Origin: JAWSVE01 sp050633885 | GTDB taxonomy: Bacteria; Pseudomonadota; Gammaproteobacteria; Pseudomonadales; Cellvibrionaceae | Assembly: GCA_050633885.1 (NCBI GenBank) | Contig: JBOEHK010000002.1 | Location: 310,001 to 374,000 of the forward strand | Reading direction: 5' to 3' | Length of the DNA: 64,000 bases | In this document: piece after piece, positions 45,052 through 53,938 of the stretch | Numbering within the stretch: the stretch's first letter is position 1 | Layout: every line of letters begins with the position of its first letter | The notes under the pieces: model-generated | What the model saw: the letters and a program-made list of their open reading frames with translations, nothing else | What the model was told of the DNA's origin: nothing | Databases searched by the model: none | Made by a program: the position numbers and the translations under genes

Positions 45052-45065
45052 AGTGAGCGCTCACT
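45052..45065. promoter_or_regulatory. 14-bp perfect palindrome after dnaB
   Basis: AGTGAGCGCTCACT. Its core GTGAGCGCTCAC differs only in the two central bases from the SlmA (nucleoid occlusion, TetR family) site GTGAGTACTCAC. It could also be an operator of another TetR-type regulator for panC. Confidence 0.45.
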
Positions 45066-45307
45066 ATATTTGACGGTCTTTTACCTTTCCCGCCTGTTTA
45101 TTCCCCGGTTTTTCTTATTCTCAGTACCACTTCTGTGTTGCCAGTCATCTGGGGCCTTGTGTTCCTGTATAGTTTACCCTTGTCCAGCGTGTACATGGGT
45201 AACATCCTTGTGTATTATCGCCGGCCACGTTTTAACCAACGCGGTAACATTTACTCAAAAGTTTAAGGCTTTTGGTAAGCGTAGTGAGAAAAGAGGTCGG
45301 GTAGCTC

Positions 45308-46159
45308 ATGCAGATATACCACCATAAAGTATCCGTGCGAGAAGCATTAGATAAGGCGCGAACCGAGGGTAAAACTATTGGCTTCGTTCCAACGATGGGT
45401 AATCTTCACCAGGCTCATATTGAACTAGTGAAAATTGCGCAAAAAACATCGGATGTGGTTGTCGTCAGTATCTTTGTGAATCCTCTACAATTTGGTTTGA
45501 ACGAGGATTGGGATAAGTACCCAAGAACATATGAGTCAGATATCGCTAAGCTTCAAGAAGCTGGCTGTGATTATTTATTCTATCCTGACGAAAATGAAAT
45601 TTACCCAAACGGCATGGCAGAGCAAACACGAGTGATTGTTCCCACGATGACAGATGTGCTTTGTGGTGCTAGCCGGCCGGGACACTTTGAAGGTGTTACC
45701 ACGGTTGTCACAAAACTGTTCAATATTGTGCAGCCAGATGAAGCCGTGTTTGGCATTAAAGATTTTCAGCAACTCGCGATTATTCGTCGTATGACGGAAG
45801 ATTTATGCATGCCGGTGAAGATCACCGCTGGAGAAATCTTTCGTGAAGCCGATGGCTTAGCTATGAGTTCGCGAAATGGTTTTATTACACCGGATGAGCG
45901 CACCAAGGTAGGGCATTTGTATCAAACGCTTAACTGGGTAGGTGATCAAATTAAACAAGGCGAGCGCAACTTTTTGAAGCTTGAAGCAGAAGCGATTGCT
46001 CAAATTGAAGAGGTTGGATTTAAAGTCGATTATATGAGTATCAGTAATAGCCGAACGTTAGACCCAGCGGCTCATGATGATAAAGAAATTACGATTCTTG
46101 GTGCTATGTATACACAGGGCGCTCGATTAATTGATAATGTATCAATTAATCTTCAATAA
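45308..46159 (+). CDS. panC: Pantothenate synthetase
   Basis: 283 residues; condenses pantoate and beta-alanine using ATP. VPTMGNLHQAHIELV holds the HIGH-type motif, here HQAH rather than the usual HxGH; VVVVSIFVNPLQFG, GASRPGHFEGVTTVV, FGIKDFQQLAIIRRM and MSSRNGFIT are standard. panB, its usual partner, is not adjacent; panD follows 99 bp downstream. Confidence 0.95.
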   Translation: MQIYHHKVSVREALDKARTEGKTIGFVPTMGNLHQAHIELVKIAQKTSDVVVVSIFVNPLQFGLNEDWDKYPRTYESDIAKLQEAGCDYLFYPDENEIYPNGMAEQTRVIVPTMTDVLCGASRPGHFEGVTTVVTKLFNIVQPDEAVFGIKDFQQLAIIRRMTEDLCMPVKITAGEIFREADGLAMSSRNGFITPDERTKVGHLYQTLNWVGDQIKQGERNFLKLEAEAIAQIEEVGFKVDYMSISNSRTLDPAAHDDKEITILGAMYTQGARLIDNVSINLQ

Positions 46160-46258
46160 AACGGCAAATAAATTTTTTAACAGCGTTTGGTCAATAACAC
46201 TAGCCATTAAATCTAGTTTTGATATAAATAAGCGCAACAAAGCGAAAGCGAGGTAGGT

Positions 46259-46654
46259 ATGAATACAACGCTATTGAAAGGCAAATTACACATGGCAAGC
46301 GTGACCCAGGCAGAGCTCTGGTACGACGGCTCCTGTGCAATTGATTCTGATCTTGTCGAATTAGCGGGTTTACGAGAATTCGAGCAAATTGATATTTTTA
46401 ACGTGACCAATGGCGAGCGCTTAACTACTTATGTCATCTTGGCAGAAGCAGGGTCAGGTATCATATCGATGAATGGTGCCGCAGCAAGAAGAGCACAAGT
46501 CGGCGATAAAATTATCATTGCAGCTTATGGGCAATTTAATGAAGCAGAAGCTGAAGAACACAAACCTAAATTGGTTTATCTTAACGATGATAATACCGTT
46601 GAGCGTTCAACGAATACGATTCCTGTTCAGCTGAAAGAGCTACGGTCTCTTTAG
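46259..46654 (+). CDS. panD: Aspartate 1-decarboxylase
   Basis: 131 residues. The self-cleavage site Gly24-Ser25 is in WYDGSCAID, giving the pyruvoyl Ser25. Makes beta-alanine for PanC. RBS GAGGTAGGT. Ends before a terminator. Confidence 0.95.
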   Translation: MNTTLLKGKLHMASVTQAELWYDGSCAIDSDLVELAGLREFEQIDIFNVTNGERLTTYVILAEAGSGIISMNGAAARRAQVGDKIIIAAYGQFNEAEAEEHKPKLVYLNDDNTVERSTNTIPVQLKELRSL

Positions 46655-46734
46655 TCATCTTATATGCTATCGTCTTGTGATATAGGTGAGGTGTTTATTA
46701 GTTAATAAAAGCCAGCAGCGTTAGATGACAAGTA

Positions 46735-46784
46735 TTAAAAAACCTCGTGTCATGATTGGATAATCAATACACGAGGTTTTTTTT
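46735..46784 (+). terminator. Terminator after panD
   Basis: AAAAAACCTCGTGT / ACACGAGGTTTTTT, 14-bp stem with T8 tract. Confidence 0.9.
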
Positions 46785-46947
46785 GGTCCTGATTTAGCCG
46801 GTAACATTTCAAGCTCGTAGAATATATTTATATTCAGAACCATAGTGATACAATTTGAACCAAGAAATCCCTGCCTTGATGAAGGTTTAAAATGCTCATC
46901 AGGCGTTTGTGCAACGAGTAAGAAAATAATAAATACAGGGGAACATA

Positions 46948-48888
46948 ATGTCTGATTTACCGAAAATCCATCCAGTACCTGCGACTTTTGCTTCTAATGC
47001 GCTTATTAACAAATCCAAATACGATGAAATGTATAAGCAGTCGGTTGAATCTCCAGATGAGTTTTGGGCCGAAAAAGCCAAAGAGTTTTTAACGTGGGAC
47101 AAGCCTTGGAGTAGTGTTCGCGAATTTGATTTTCCAAAAGGTGAAGCGACTTGGTTTGCCAATGCAAAATTAAATGTGACAACAAACTGCATCGATAGAC
47201 ATCTGCCGCAGCGTGCAAATCAAACCGCAATTATTTGGGAAGGCGATGACCCTAACGAAGATAAAAAAATTACTTACCAAGAATTACATATTGCCGTTTG
47301 TAAGTTGGCAAACGTTTTAAAATCTCGTGGTGTCCATAAAGGGGATCGGGTTTGTATCTATATGCCGATGATTCCAGAGGCGGCTTACGCCATGTTGGCA
47401 TGTGCACGACTCGGTGCAGTTCACTCGGTTGTTTTCGGTGGGTTTTCTCCTGACGCATTAAAAGATCGAATTTTAGATTCTGATTGCCAAGTGCTGATTA
47501 CTGCAGACGAAGGTTTGCGCGGCGGAAAAAAAGTGCCACTTAAAGAAAATGCAGATAAGGCATTAGAGCATTGTCCGAACACTCATACCTGTTTAGTCGT
47601 TCAGCGCACTGGGGGTGATGTCGAATGGAAAAATGGCCGAGATATTTGGTATCACGATGAAATGTTAGAAGCCGCCGAAGTGTGTGAGCCGGAATCCATG
47701 GATTCAGAAGATCCATTATTTATTTTGTACACATCGGGCTCAACAGGAAAACCAAAAGGTGTTTTACACACAACAGGCGGATATTTATTGCAAGCAGCAA
47801 TGACACACAAGTACACATTTGATTATCACGAAGGTGATGTGTATTGGTGTACAGCCGATGTCGGTTGGGTAACGGGGCACACGTATATCTTATACGGTCC
47901 ATTAACCAATGGTGCCATTACATTAATGTTTGAAGGTGTTCCAAATTATCCGAGTCCTTCACGCTGCTGGGATGTTGTTGATAAACATAACGTCAAACAA
48001 TTTTATACCGCACCGACAGCTATTCGTGCGCTTATGGCTGCGGGCGACGAATTTGTCACGCGCACTTCTCGAAAATCTTTAGTTCTTTTAGGCACTGTGG
48101 GAGAGCCAATCAATCCAGAAGCGTGGGAATGGTATTACAATATTGTTGGCGAAAAAAAATGCCCGATAGTCGATACATGGTGGCAAACAGAAACAGGCGC
48201 ACACATGTTAACGCCATTGCCAGGTGCTATTGATTTAAAGCCTGGCTCAGCGACCCTGCCTTTTTTTGGCGTCGAGCCTGTCATTCTAGATCAAGAAGGA
48301 AATGAATTAACAGGAGCGTGTGAAGGAAATTTGGCAATAAAAAGTTCGTGGCCTTCTCAAATTCGATCAGTCTATGGTGATCATCAGCGTTGTATCGATA
48401 CGTATTTTTCAACCTATAAAGGATATTATTTTACGGGCGATGGAGCACGCCGAGATGAGGATGGATATTATTGGATAACCGGACGAGTTGATGATGTGTT
48501 AAATGTTAGTGGCCATAGAATGGGAACTGCAGAAGTTGAAAGTGCTTTAGTGCTGCACGATAAAGTTGCCGAAGCTGCCGTCGTTGGTTGTCCACACGAT
48601 ATTAAAGGCCAAGGCATTTATGCGTACGTGACTTTAATGGCGGGTGAAAAATATGACGACGATCTTAAAAAAGAATTAGTCGACATCTGCGTAAAAGAAA
48701 TTGGTCCAATTGCAAAACCTGATTATATTCAGTGGGCGCCGGGTTTGCCGAAAACGCGCTCTGGTAAAATTATGCGTAGAATTTTAAGAAAAATTGCTGC
48801 GAATGAAATAGATGCACTAGGAGATACTAGTACACTAGCCGATCCAACTGTTGTTGATGAGTTGATTGGCAATCGATTAATTAAATAA
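46948..48888 (+). CDS. acs: Acetyl-CoA synthetase
   Basis: 646 residues, full length. AMP-binding motifs LYTSGSTGKPKGVLHTTGGY, WWQTETGAHMLTP, YFTGDGARRDEDGYYWITGRVDD, and the C-terminal catalytic, acetylatable Lys in PKTRSGKIMRRILR. Converts acetate to acetyl-CoA. RBS GGGGAA. Single gene. Confidence 0.97.
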   Translation: MSDLPKIHPVPATFASNALINKSKYDEMYKQSVESPDEFWAEKAKEFLTWDKPWSSVREFDFPKGEATWFANAKLNVTTNCIDRHLPQRANQTAIIWEGDDPNEDKKITYQELHIAVCKLANVLKSRGVHKGDRVCIYMPMIPEAAYAMLACARLGAVHSVVFGGFSPDALKDRILDSDCQVLITADEGLRGGKKVPLKENADKALEHCPNTHTCLVVQRTGGDVEWKNGRDIWYHDEMLEAAEVCEPESMDSEDPLFILYTSGSTGKPKGVLHTTGGYLLQAAMTHKYTFDYHEGDVYWCTADVGWVTGHTYILYGPLTNGAITLMFEGVPNYPSPSRCWDVVDKHNVKQFYTAPTAIRALMAAGDEFVTRTSRKSLVLLGTVGEPINPEAWEWYYNIVGEKKCPIVDTWWQTETGAHMLTPLPGAIDLKPGSATLPFFGVEPVILDQEGNELTGACEGNLAIKSSWPSQIRSVYGDHQRCIDTYFSTYKGYYFTGDGARRDEDGYYWITGRVDDVLNVSGHRMGTAEVESALVLHDKVAEAAVVGCPHDIKGQGIYAYVTLMAGEKYDDDLKKELVDICVKEIGPIAKPDYIQWAPGLPKTRSGKIMRRILRKIAANEIDALGDTSTLADPTVVDELIGNRLIK

Positions 48889-48961
48889 ATGTTCAAAATG
48901 CACACGCCATAGATGCATTAATAGGAATAAACCTTTGTAAGTAAGCAGGTATTACTTTTTA

Positions 48962-49870
48962 ATGCAATCATTTATTAACACCATACCGCTCGCCGTACGC
49001 TACATGATTTTTAGTGCGTTCGGCTTTGCCGTTATGGGGATGTGCGTAAAACTTGTCGGGCAAGATGGTATTCCGGTCTTAGAAATTGTGGCAGCGCGTT
49101 CATTGGTTTCATTGATTCTTAGTTATGCCAGTATTCGTCAAAAACGCCTCGCAATGTTTGGTTGCCGCAAAGATTTGCTGATTGCTCGTGGTGTGGTTGG
49201 CGCATTAACTTTGGTCTGTGTATATTATTCTGTCACCACATTGCCCTTGGCGGAGGCGACTGTCTTACAGTATTTACACCCAACATTTACGGCAATTCTT
49301 GCTGTCATTTTTTTAAAAGAACGACTTCATTCTTCAGTTATCGTTTGTATTATTTTAAGTTCAATTGGACTTGTTGTTATTGCGCAGCCCGCTTTTTTAT
49401 TTGGCGGATCTCAGCAAACGTTTTCTTATTTTTCTATAAGTATTGCGTTATTAGGAGCGTTTGGAAGTGCTGTTGCTTATGTTTTGGTGAGAAAATTAAC
49501 AGAGACTGATGATCCTGCAGTTATTATTATATATTTTCCGCTGATAGCTTTACCGTTTTCGCTCTTGCTGCTGGGTAACGATTTTGTAATGCCAACGTGG
49601 GAGCAGGCAGGGCTGTTAATATTGGTTGGTGTTTTTACACAAGCGGGGCAGCTAGGCCTGACCAAAGCGATGCAAACTGAAACGGCCAGCAAGGCGACAG
49701 CATTTTCATACCTTCAAATAATTTTTTCTGCGGTGCTAGGGTGGTTGGTGTTTAGTGAAATCCCAGTGTTCTGGACGTGGGTTGGTGGTGGACTAATTGT
49801 TACCGGCGCGCTGATTAATATGTTTGCAAAACAGCGAATAGCTGAAAAAGTGGTTGCAACAAAAAAATAA
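48962..49870 (+). CDS. DMT/EamA-family transporter
   Basis: 302 residues, about 10 TM helices in two EamA repeats (YYSVTTLPLAEATVLQYLHPTFTAILAVIFLKERL; TEDD; ATAFSYLQIIFSAVLGWLVFSEIP). Exporter of metabolites or amino acids by family; substrate unknown. Monocistronic. Confidence 0.88.
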   Translation: MQSFINTIPLAVRYMIFSAFGFAVMGMCVKLVGQDGIPVLEIVAARSLVSLILSYASIRQKRLAMFGCRKDLLIARGVVGALTLVCVYYSVTTLPLAEATVLQYLHPTFTAILAVIFLKERLHSSVIVCIILSSIGLVVIAQPAFLFGGSQQTFSYFSISIALLGAFGSAVAYVLVRKLTETDDPAVIIIYFPLIALPFSLLLLGNDFVMPTWEQAGLLILVGVFTQAGQLGLTKAMQTETASKATAFSYLQIIFSAVLGWLVFSEIPVFWTWVGGGLIVTGALINMFAKQRIAEKVVATKK

Positions 49871-50185
49871 AACTTTAAAGCCCCTTACAGCTCGTAAATA
49901 AGTTATCAACCGCTGAATTACGAGTATAAATATCCGCTAGTCGTATTGAATTGACGAGTTCGTTAACGTCGAAAAGTCACAATATCCACAAGCTTGGCTT
50001 TTGTCCATTACGCTTTAATTTGCCCCCTCTATCCTCTTCCTCTATCGACACTTTCACCAGAGCAAGAATTTACATAACTATACATAAGTCGCCTGTCAGG
50101 GCCTGTACATTATAAAACATGGTGTTATAGTCATAGGTAACACCATAGCAATAAAGCTGTTGTTAAGCAGAATTGGTAATAGTAA
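49871..50185. other. Upstream region of GntR/ABC operon
   Basis: About 315 bp. Holds the operator-like inverted repeat at 50119-50146. Nothing else recognised. Confidence 0.5.
50119..50146. promoter_or_regulatory. Inverted repeat, probable GntR operator
   Basis: ATGGTGTTA (50119-50127), 10-bp spacer, TAACACCAT (50138-50146): perfect 9-bp arms, 40 bp before the GntR-family gene. Position and symmetry suit an autoregulatory site of a YtrA-type repressor. Confidence 0.65.
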
Positions 50186-50611
50186 ATGACGCAATTTAAT
50201 GACTGGGATGATTCTCAGCCCATATACCGCCAGTTGAGAGACAAAGTTATCCGCCTCATCATCGACGGTTCACTACAAGAAGGCGAAGCCGTTCCGTCGG
50301 TTCGTCAGGTGGCGAGTGATTATCAAATCAATCATTTAACGGTTTCCAAAGCCTATCAAGAATTGGTTGAGGGTAAGTTGCTAGAGAAGCGAAGAGGAGT
50401 CGGGATGTTTGTTGAACAGGGTGCTCGGGCAACACTATTAGCAAGAGAAAAAAATCAGTTTATCACCGTTGAATTACCACTGCTCGCGGAGCGAATGAAG
50501 AATTTGGGGTTTACCAAGGCGGAGGTCATCGATTTGATGAACCAGTGTGAGTCGGGAGATTGTTCGATCGATAGCGACAAAAAAAATCAGCAAGAAGCGA
50601 GTGACGAATAA
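50186..50611 (+). CDS. GntR-family (YtrA-type) transcriptional regulator
   Basis: 141 residues: winged helix (PIYRQLRDKVIRLIIDGSLQEGEAVPSVRQVASDYQINHLTVSKAYQELVEGKLLEKRRGVGMFV) and a short C-terminal helix pair, with no large effector domain, as in the YtrA subfamily. Its stop TAA overlaps the ATG of the ABC ATPase by 1 bp (TAATG), so it heads the operon and likely represses it. Confidence 0.92.
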   Translation: MTQFNDWDDSQPIYRQLRDKVIRLIIDGSLQEGEAVPSVRQVASDYQINHLTVSKAYQELVEGKLLEKRRGVGMFVEQGARATLLAREKNQFITVELPLLAERMKNLGFTKAEVIDLMNQCESGDCSIDSDKKNQQEASDE

Positions 50612-51456
50612 TGGAAACCTTGATAGAAGCAAAAAGCCTCACGAAAAAATACGGTAAAACGACAGTACTAGATCAATTGGACATGACGATTGAGCGGGGA
50701 AAAATTGTAGGTTTGATCGGCCACAACGGTGCGGGTAAAACAACAGCGCTCAAGTGTATTTTAGGTTTGTGTCCTTATGACGGTGATCTCAATGTTATGG
50801 GAAAAAATCCAAAAAAAGACAGAGCAAGTTTGATGGAAGAAGTTTGCTTTATAGCGGACACGGCGATTTTGCCGAGATGGATAACGGCAGAACAAGCGAT
50901 AAAATTTGTTGAAGGTGTTCATCCGAAATTCAACCGTCAGAAAGCAATAGATTTTTTGTCGCAAACAGATATTGGTTTCAAAACCAAAGTCGGAAGCTTA
51001 TCAAAAGGTATGATTACCCAACTGCATTTGGCATTAGTGATGGCCATTGATGTGCCATTGCTAGTGCTCGATGAGCCGACGCTAGGTTTAGATATTTTGT
51101 ATCGCAAGAAATTCTACACCAATCTGTTAAATGATTATTTTGATGAAAATAAAACGATTTTAATTACAACGCATCAAGTGGAAGAAGTCGAAAGTCTTTT
51201 GACCGATGTCATGTTTATTAAAAAAGGAAAAATAATTATGGATATGTCAATGGACCAGCTTGCGGATCAGTATGTTGAGGTGAAAGTGAGTAATCAAAAT
51301 ATTGATGCTGCGCGATTTCTAAACCCAATATCGGAACAGTCTGGATTAGGCCAAACAACATTTTTGTTTGAAAATAAGAATCCAAACGATCTCAGAGCGT
51401 TAGGAGATATTCGACTACCAACAATTGCAGACTTATTTGTTGCGAAAATGCAGTGA
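50611..51456 (+). CDS. ABC exporter ATPase (YtrB-like)
   Basis: 281 residues. Walker A GHNGAGKTT, Walker B LLVLDEPTLGLD, His-loop LITTHQVEE; signature degenerated to SLSKGMITQL, as in YtrB/BcrA-like proteins. Works with the permease encoded downstream; such modules often export or respond to cell-wall-active compounds. Confidence 0.9.
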   Translation: METLIEAKSLTKKYGKTTVLDQLDMTIERGKIVGLIGHNGAGKTTALKCILGLCPYDGDLNVMGKNPKKDRASLMEEVCFIADTAILPRWITAEQAIKFVEGVHPKFNRQKAIDFLSQTDIGFKTKVGSLSKGMITQLHLALVMAIDVPLLVLDEPTLGLDILYRKKFYTNLLNDYFDENKTILITTHQVEEVESLLTDVMFIKKGKIIMDMSMDQLADQYVEVKVSNQNIDAARFLNPISEQSGLGQTTFLFENKNPNDLRALGDIRLPTIADLFVAKMQ

Positions 51457-51476
51457 TTAAATTCAAGGAAAAAATA

Positions 51477-51632
51477 ATGGTTCTCAATAGATTAATTCAC
51501 TTTTATTCAGAGTTTAAAAATAATTTATATGAGCTTATGGGTTCAATAGGAGTGATGTTGGCTGTTTTCCTATTATTAATTTTAATGGCACCTTTTACAT
51601 ATCCAGTGCATGAAAACTTATATCTTTTTTAA
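51477..51632 (+). CDS. Small single-pass membrane protein
   Basis: A 51-residue ORF between the ATPase and the permease: ATG 51477 with AAGGA (51465-51469) about 8 bases upstream. Starts MVLNRLIHFYSEFKNNLYEL, followed by one hydrophobic helix (GSIGVMLAVFLLLILMAPF). Fills the gap in the operon and is probably a small subunit or regulator of the transporter. No homologue recognised. Confidence 0.7.
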   Translation: MVLNRLIHFYSEFKNNLYELMGSIGVMLAVFLLLILMAPFTYPVHENLYLF

Positions 51633-51664
51633 ACGATTAAAAAGAAGCTTTAAAGGGCAAGAGT

Positions 51665-52648
51665 ATGAACCAAGCAATGAAAGAGTTTCCCGCTTTGCTG
51701 ATAAGAGAATATTGGGAACATAAAAGATCAATTCTCTGGGTGCCAGCAGGGTTTTCTATTTTAATTAGTTTGCTGATTTTGATGATCAGCTTCGGTGTTT
51801 TTGATATTCGCTCTGATATTGAATTCTCTGATTTAGTACAAATGGCTAGATCTGTGGAAGATTCCGGTTCGGACGGCTCAAAAAAATATATTACTCAAAA
51901 GCTGACAGTCGAGTTGGATGGAGAAGATCAAGTAAAAGCATTATCAGTTTTAGCCGATAGAGATAGGTTGATTTTTGCAGGCTTGCATTTATACGCAATG
52001 GTATTTGGAATGTTGGCATTTTTTTTAGGAGTTTCTTATTTGTTGGCGAGCTTGCATACGGACAGAAAAGACAGAAGTATTTTGTTTTGGAAGTCGCTGC
52101 CTTTTAGTGAGTCTCAGGCAGTAGCAAGTAAACTTTTAATTGCTGCGCTGATTATTCCAGTGATTGCATTTATATTTTCAATCGTCGTTCAGTTAGCGGT
52201 TGGTATCGGAGTGACTTATTTGTATGTAGGGCTGCAAGAATCAATGATTGGTTTGGGCGCGTACTTTGAGATGTTCTTTAAGGTGTTGCTTACTCATAGC
52301 TTCCTTATATTTTTAGTCGCCATTAAATTAATGCCATTTTTCTCATGGCTAATTTTCTGTTCTGCATGGTCAAAAGGCACGCCGATGTTACTGTCTTTTT
52401 TAGTGCCATTTTGTTTTTATATTTTTGAGCGGCTTATTGTAGGCACAAATTATATTGGGCGATTTTTTTCTAGCGTGATTAGCTATAGCGGAGATGGTTC
52501 TTTGGCCGCATTAGAGTCGGGAAATATAGGAGTAATAATGAAAGATATGCTTCATTATTCGCCATCCCAGCTGGTTTTTGGAGTCATCATTTCCATCACA
52601 TTTATTTATGGCGCAATCTGGCTGAGAAATAATAAATATGAAATATAA
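51665..52648 (+). CDS. ABC exporter permease
   Basis: 327 residues with about 6 TM segments and a periplasmic loop after TM1. FPALLIREYWEHKRSILWVPAG at the start and HTDRKDRSILFWKSLPFSESQAVASKLL are typical of ABC-2-type permeases next to YtrB-like ATPases. Confidence 0.87.
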   Translation: MNQAMKEFPALLIREYWEHKRSILWVPAGFSILISLLILMISFGVFDIRSDIEFSDLVQMARSVEDSGSDGSKKYITQKLTVELDGEDQVKALSVLADRDRLIFAGLHLYAMVFGMLAFFLGVSYLLASLHTDRKDRSILFWKSLPFSESQAVASKLLIAALIIPVIAFIFSIVVQLAVGIGVTYLYVGLQESMIGLGAYFEMFFKVLLTHSFLIFLVAIKLMPFFSWLIFCSAWSKGTPMLLSFLVPFCFYIFERLIVGTNYIGRFFSSVISYSGDGSLAALESGNIGVIMKDMLHYSPSQLVFGVIISITFIYGAIWLRNNKYEI

Positions 52649-52702
52649 AACAGTTATATCAGGTTAAATATTTATATAGAAATCTAGATAACGGAGATTC
52701 AG

Positions 52703-53101
52703 ATGAAAATTCAATTTACAAAAAGAAACATCACCGCAGGTGGCATTGCCTCAAGTGTAGATGGCAATCACTATGTTGAAATTAATAGTCTTTTATCATT
52801 AGAAATCGGAGAGTTTTTGTTTGTAGAAGCGGGATGTTTTTTTGGTGTTTTACCACCTTATTCGATGCTAAATAGCACGCTAATGAAAGGACGGTTATTC
52901 AGTGCCCATAATACTATTCTTGAATGGAAGCCAATGCGTTTGAGTCGTTTGGATTATGAAGAGTTACAAGCATCAATAAAAAATAACCCTCAATGGGGAG
53001 GGGAGGTTGATGAAAGATTTCGCGGTAGTAGAAAATATTGGGAGCGCTGGGCAATTTTGAGATCTTTAGAAAAGATGACTTTGTTAGGAGGCCCAGTTTA
53101 G
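52703..53101 (+). CDS. Hypothetical protein of the ABC operon
   Basis: 132 residues, soluble, no signal peptide. N-terminal half is beta-rich (HYVEINSLLSLEIGEFLFVEAG), C-terminal half basic and helical (RFRGSRKYWERWAILRSLEKM). RBS CGGAGA. Not recognised. It follows the permease by 54 bp, so probably the last gene of the operon. Confidence 0.65.
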   Translation: MKIQFTKRNITAGGIASSVDGNHYVEINSLLSLEIGEFLFVEAGCFFGVLPPYSMLNSTLMKGRLFSAHNTILEWKPMRLSRLDYEELQASIKNNPQWGGEVDERFRGSRKYWERWAILRSLEKMTLLGGPV

Positions 53102-53265
53102 ATTTGGTTGGTCAGTTAAAAAGGTGTTTAGGCATTGCTAGCTGTTAGTAAATTTTGCCAGTTCTTTCTTTATATAGAGGGAGCTGATTTTTTTAATTTT
53201 TTATTGTGAAAAAATATTCAAGAATGTTTTAATACCCCCAATCTTTAATGAATGAGGTTAGGGCT

Positions 53266-53859
53266 GTGTCTGATTCAGAAGACGATTTGTTTCGTCAAGC
53301 GATGGGAGATGTTAAACCTTTGAAGGTGGATGCGCGTGTCATTACCACCAAAAATGATACTAACTCTCCAGGTGTAAAGCGACGTAGAATCGCGGCTCTA
53401 GAAAATAATGTTGATGGCGAGACTGTTAATCAAAAAGGATTGACGGGAGATTTTGTTAACGCGGTTGATCCTCATGATATTTTAGAGTTTAAACGGGCAG
53501 GTATTCAAAATGGCGTCTATAAAAACCTACGGCTTGGAAAGTATAGCGTTGATGCGCGTTTAGATTTGCACGGGCTCACTGTTGAGCAAGCGAGAACGGG
53601 AGTTTGGGGTTTTCTTAAAGATTGTTTGCAGCATGATGTTCGATGTGCATTAATTACACATGGTAAAGGTGAGAACCGTTTGCCGCAGCCAGCACTGTTG
53701 AAAAGTTGTGTAGCACATTGGTTGCCTCAGATAGATTCTGTCATGGCTTTTCATAGCGCTCAAAGACATCATGGCGGTAGTGGCGCTACATATGTGTTGT
53801 TGAAAAAAAGTGAAAAGAAACGATTGGAAAATTTTGAAAAACATCAGAAGAAAAAGTAA
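53266..53859 (+). CDS. Smr-domain protein
   Basis: 197 residues. N-terminal SDSEDDLFRQAMGDVKPLK is the usual beginning of YdaL/SmrA-like proteins; C-terminal Smr domain with VDARLDLHGLTVEQAR, CALITHGKGENR, FHSAQRHHGGSGATYVLLKK. Probable nicking endonuclease or RNA-acting protein. The GTG at 53266 with AGGTTAGGG upstream is preferred over the in-frame ATG at 53248. Confidence 0.9.
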   Translation: MSDSEDDLFRQAMGDVKPLKVDARVITTKNDTNSPGVKRRRIAALENNVDGETVNQKGLTGDFVNAVDPHDILEFKRAGIQNGVYKNLRLGKYSVDARLDLHGLTVEQARTGVWGFLKDCLQHDVRCALITHGKGENRLPQPALLKSCVAHWLPQIDSVMAFHSAQRHHGGSGATYVLLKKSEKKRLENFEKHQKKK

Positions 53860-53888
53860 ATGTATACAGGCGATTCTTTGCTAGCCTA

Positions 53889-53931
53889 TACCCATAAAAA
53901 GGCCTGCATATAGCAGGCCTTTTTATGGGTA
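53889..53931. terminator. Strong bidirectional terminator
   Basis: A 19-bp perfect stem, TACCCATAAAAAGGCCTGC / GCAGGCCTTTTTATGGGTA, with a 5-nt loop; the pairing continues beyond a 2-nt bulge. Between convergent genes. Confidence 0.9.
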
Positions 53932-53938
53932 GGCATTT

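Noticed and set aside
45070..45327. ORF of 85 codons upstream of panC
   Set aside because: No ribosome site, overlaps the panC start, Cys/Leu-rich random composition.
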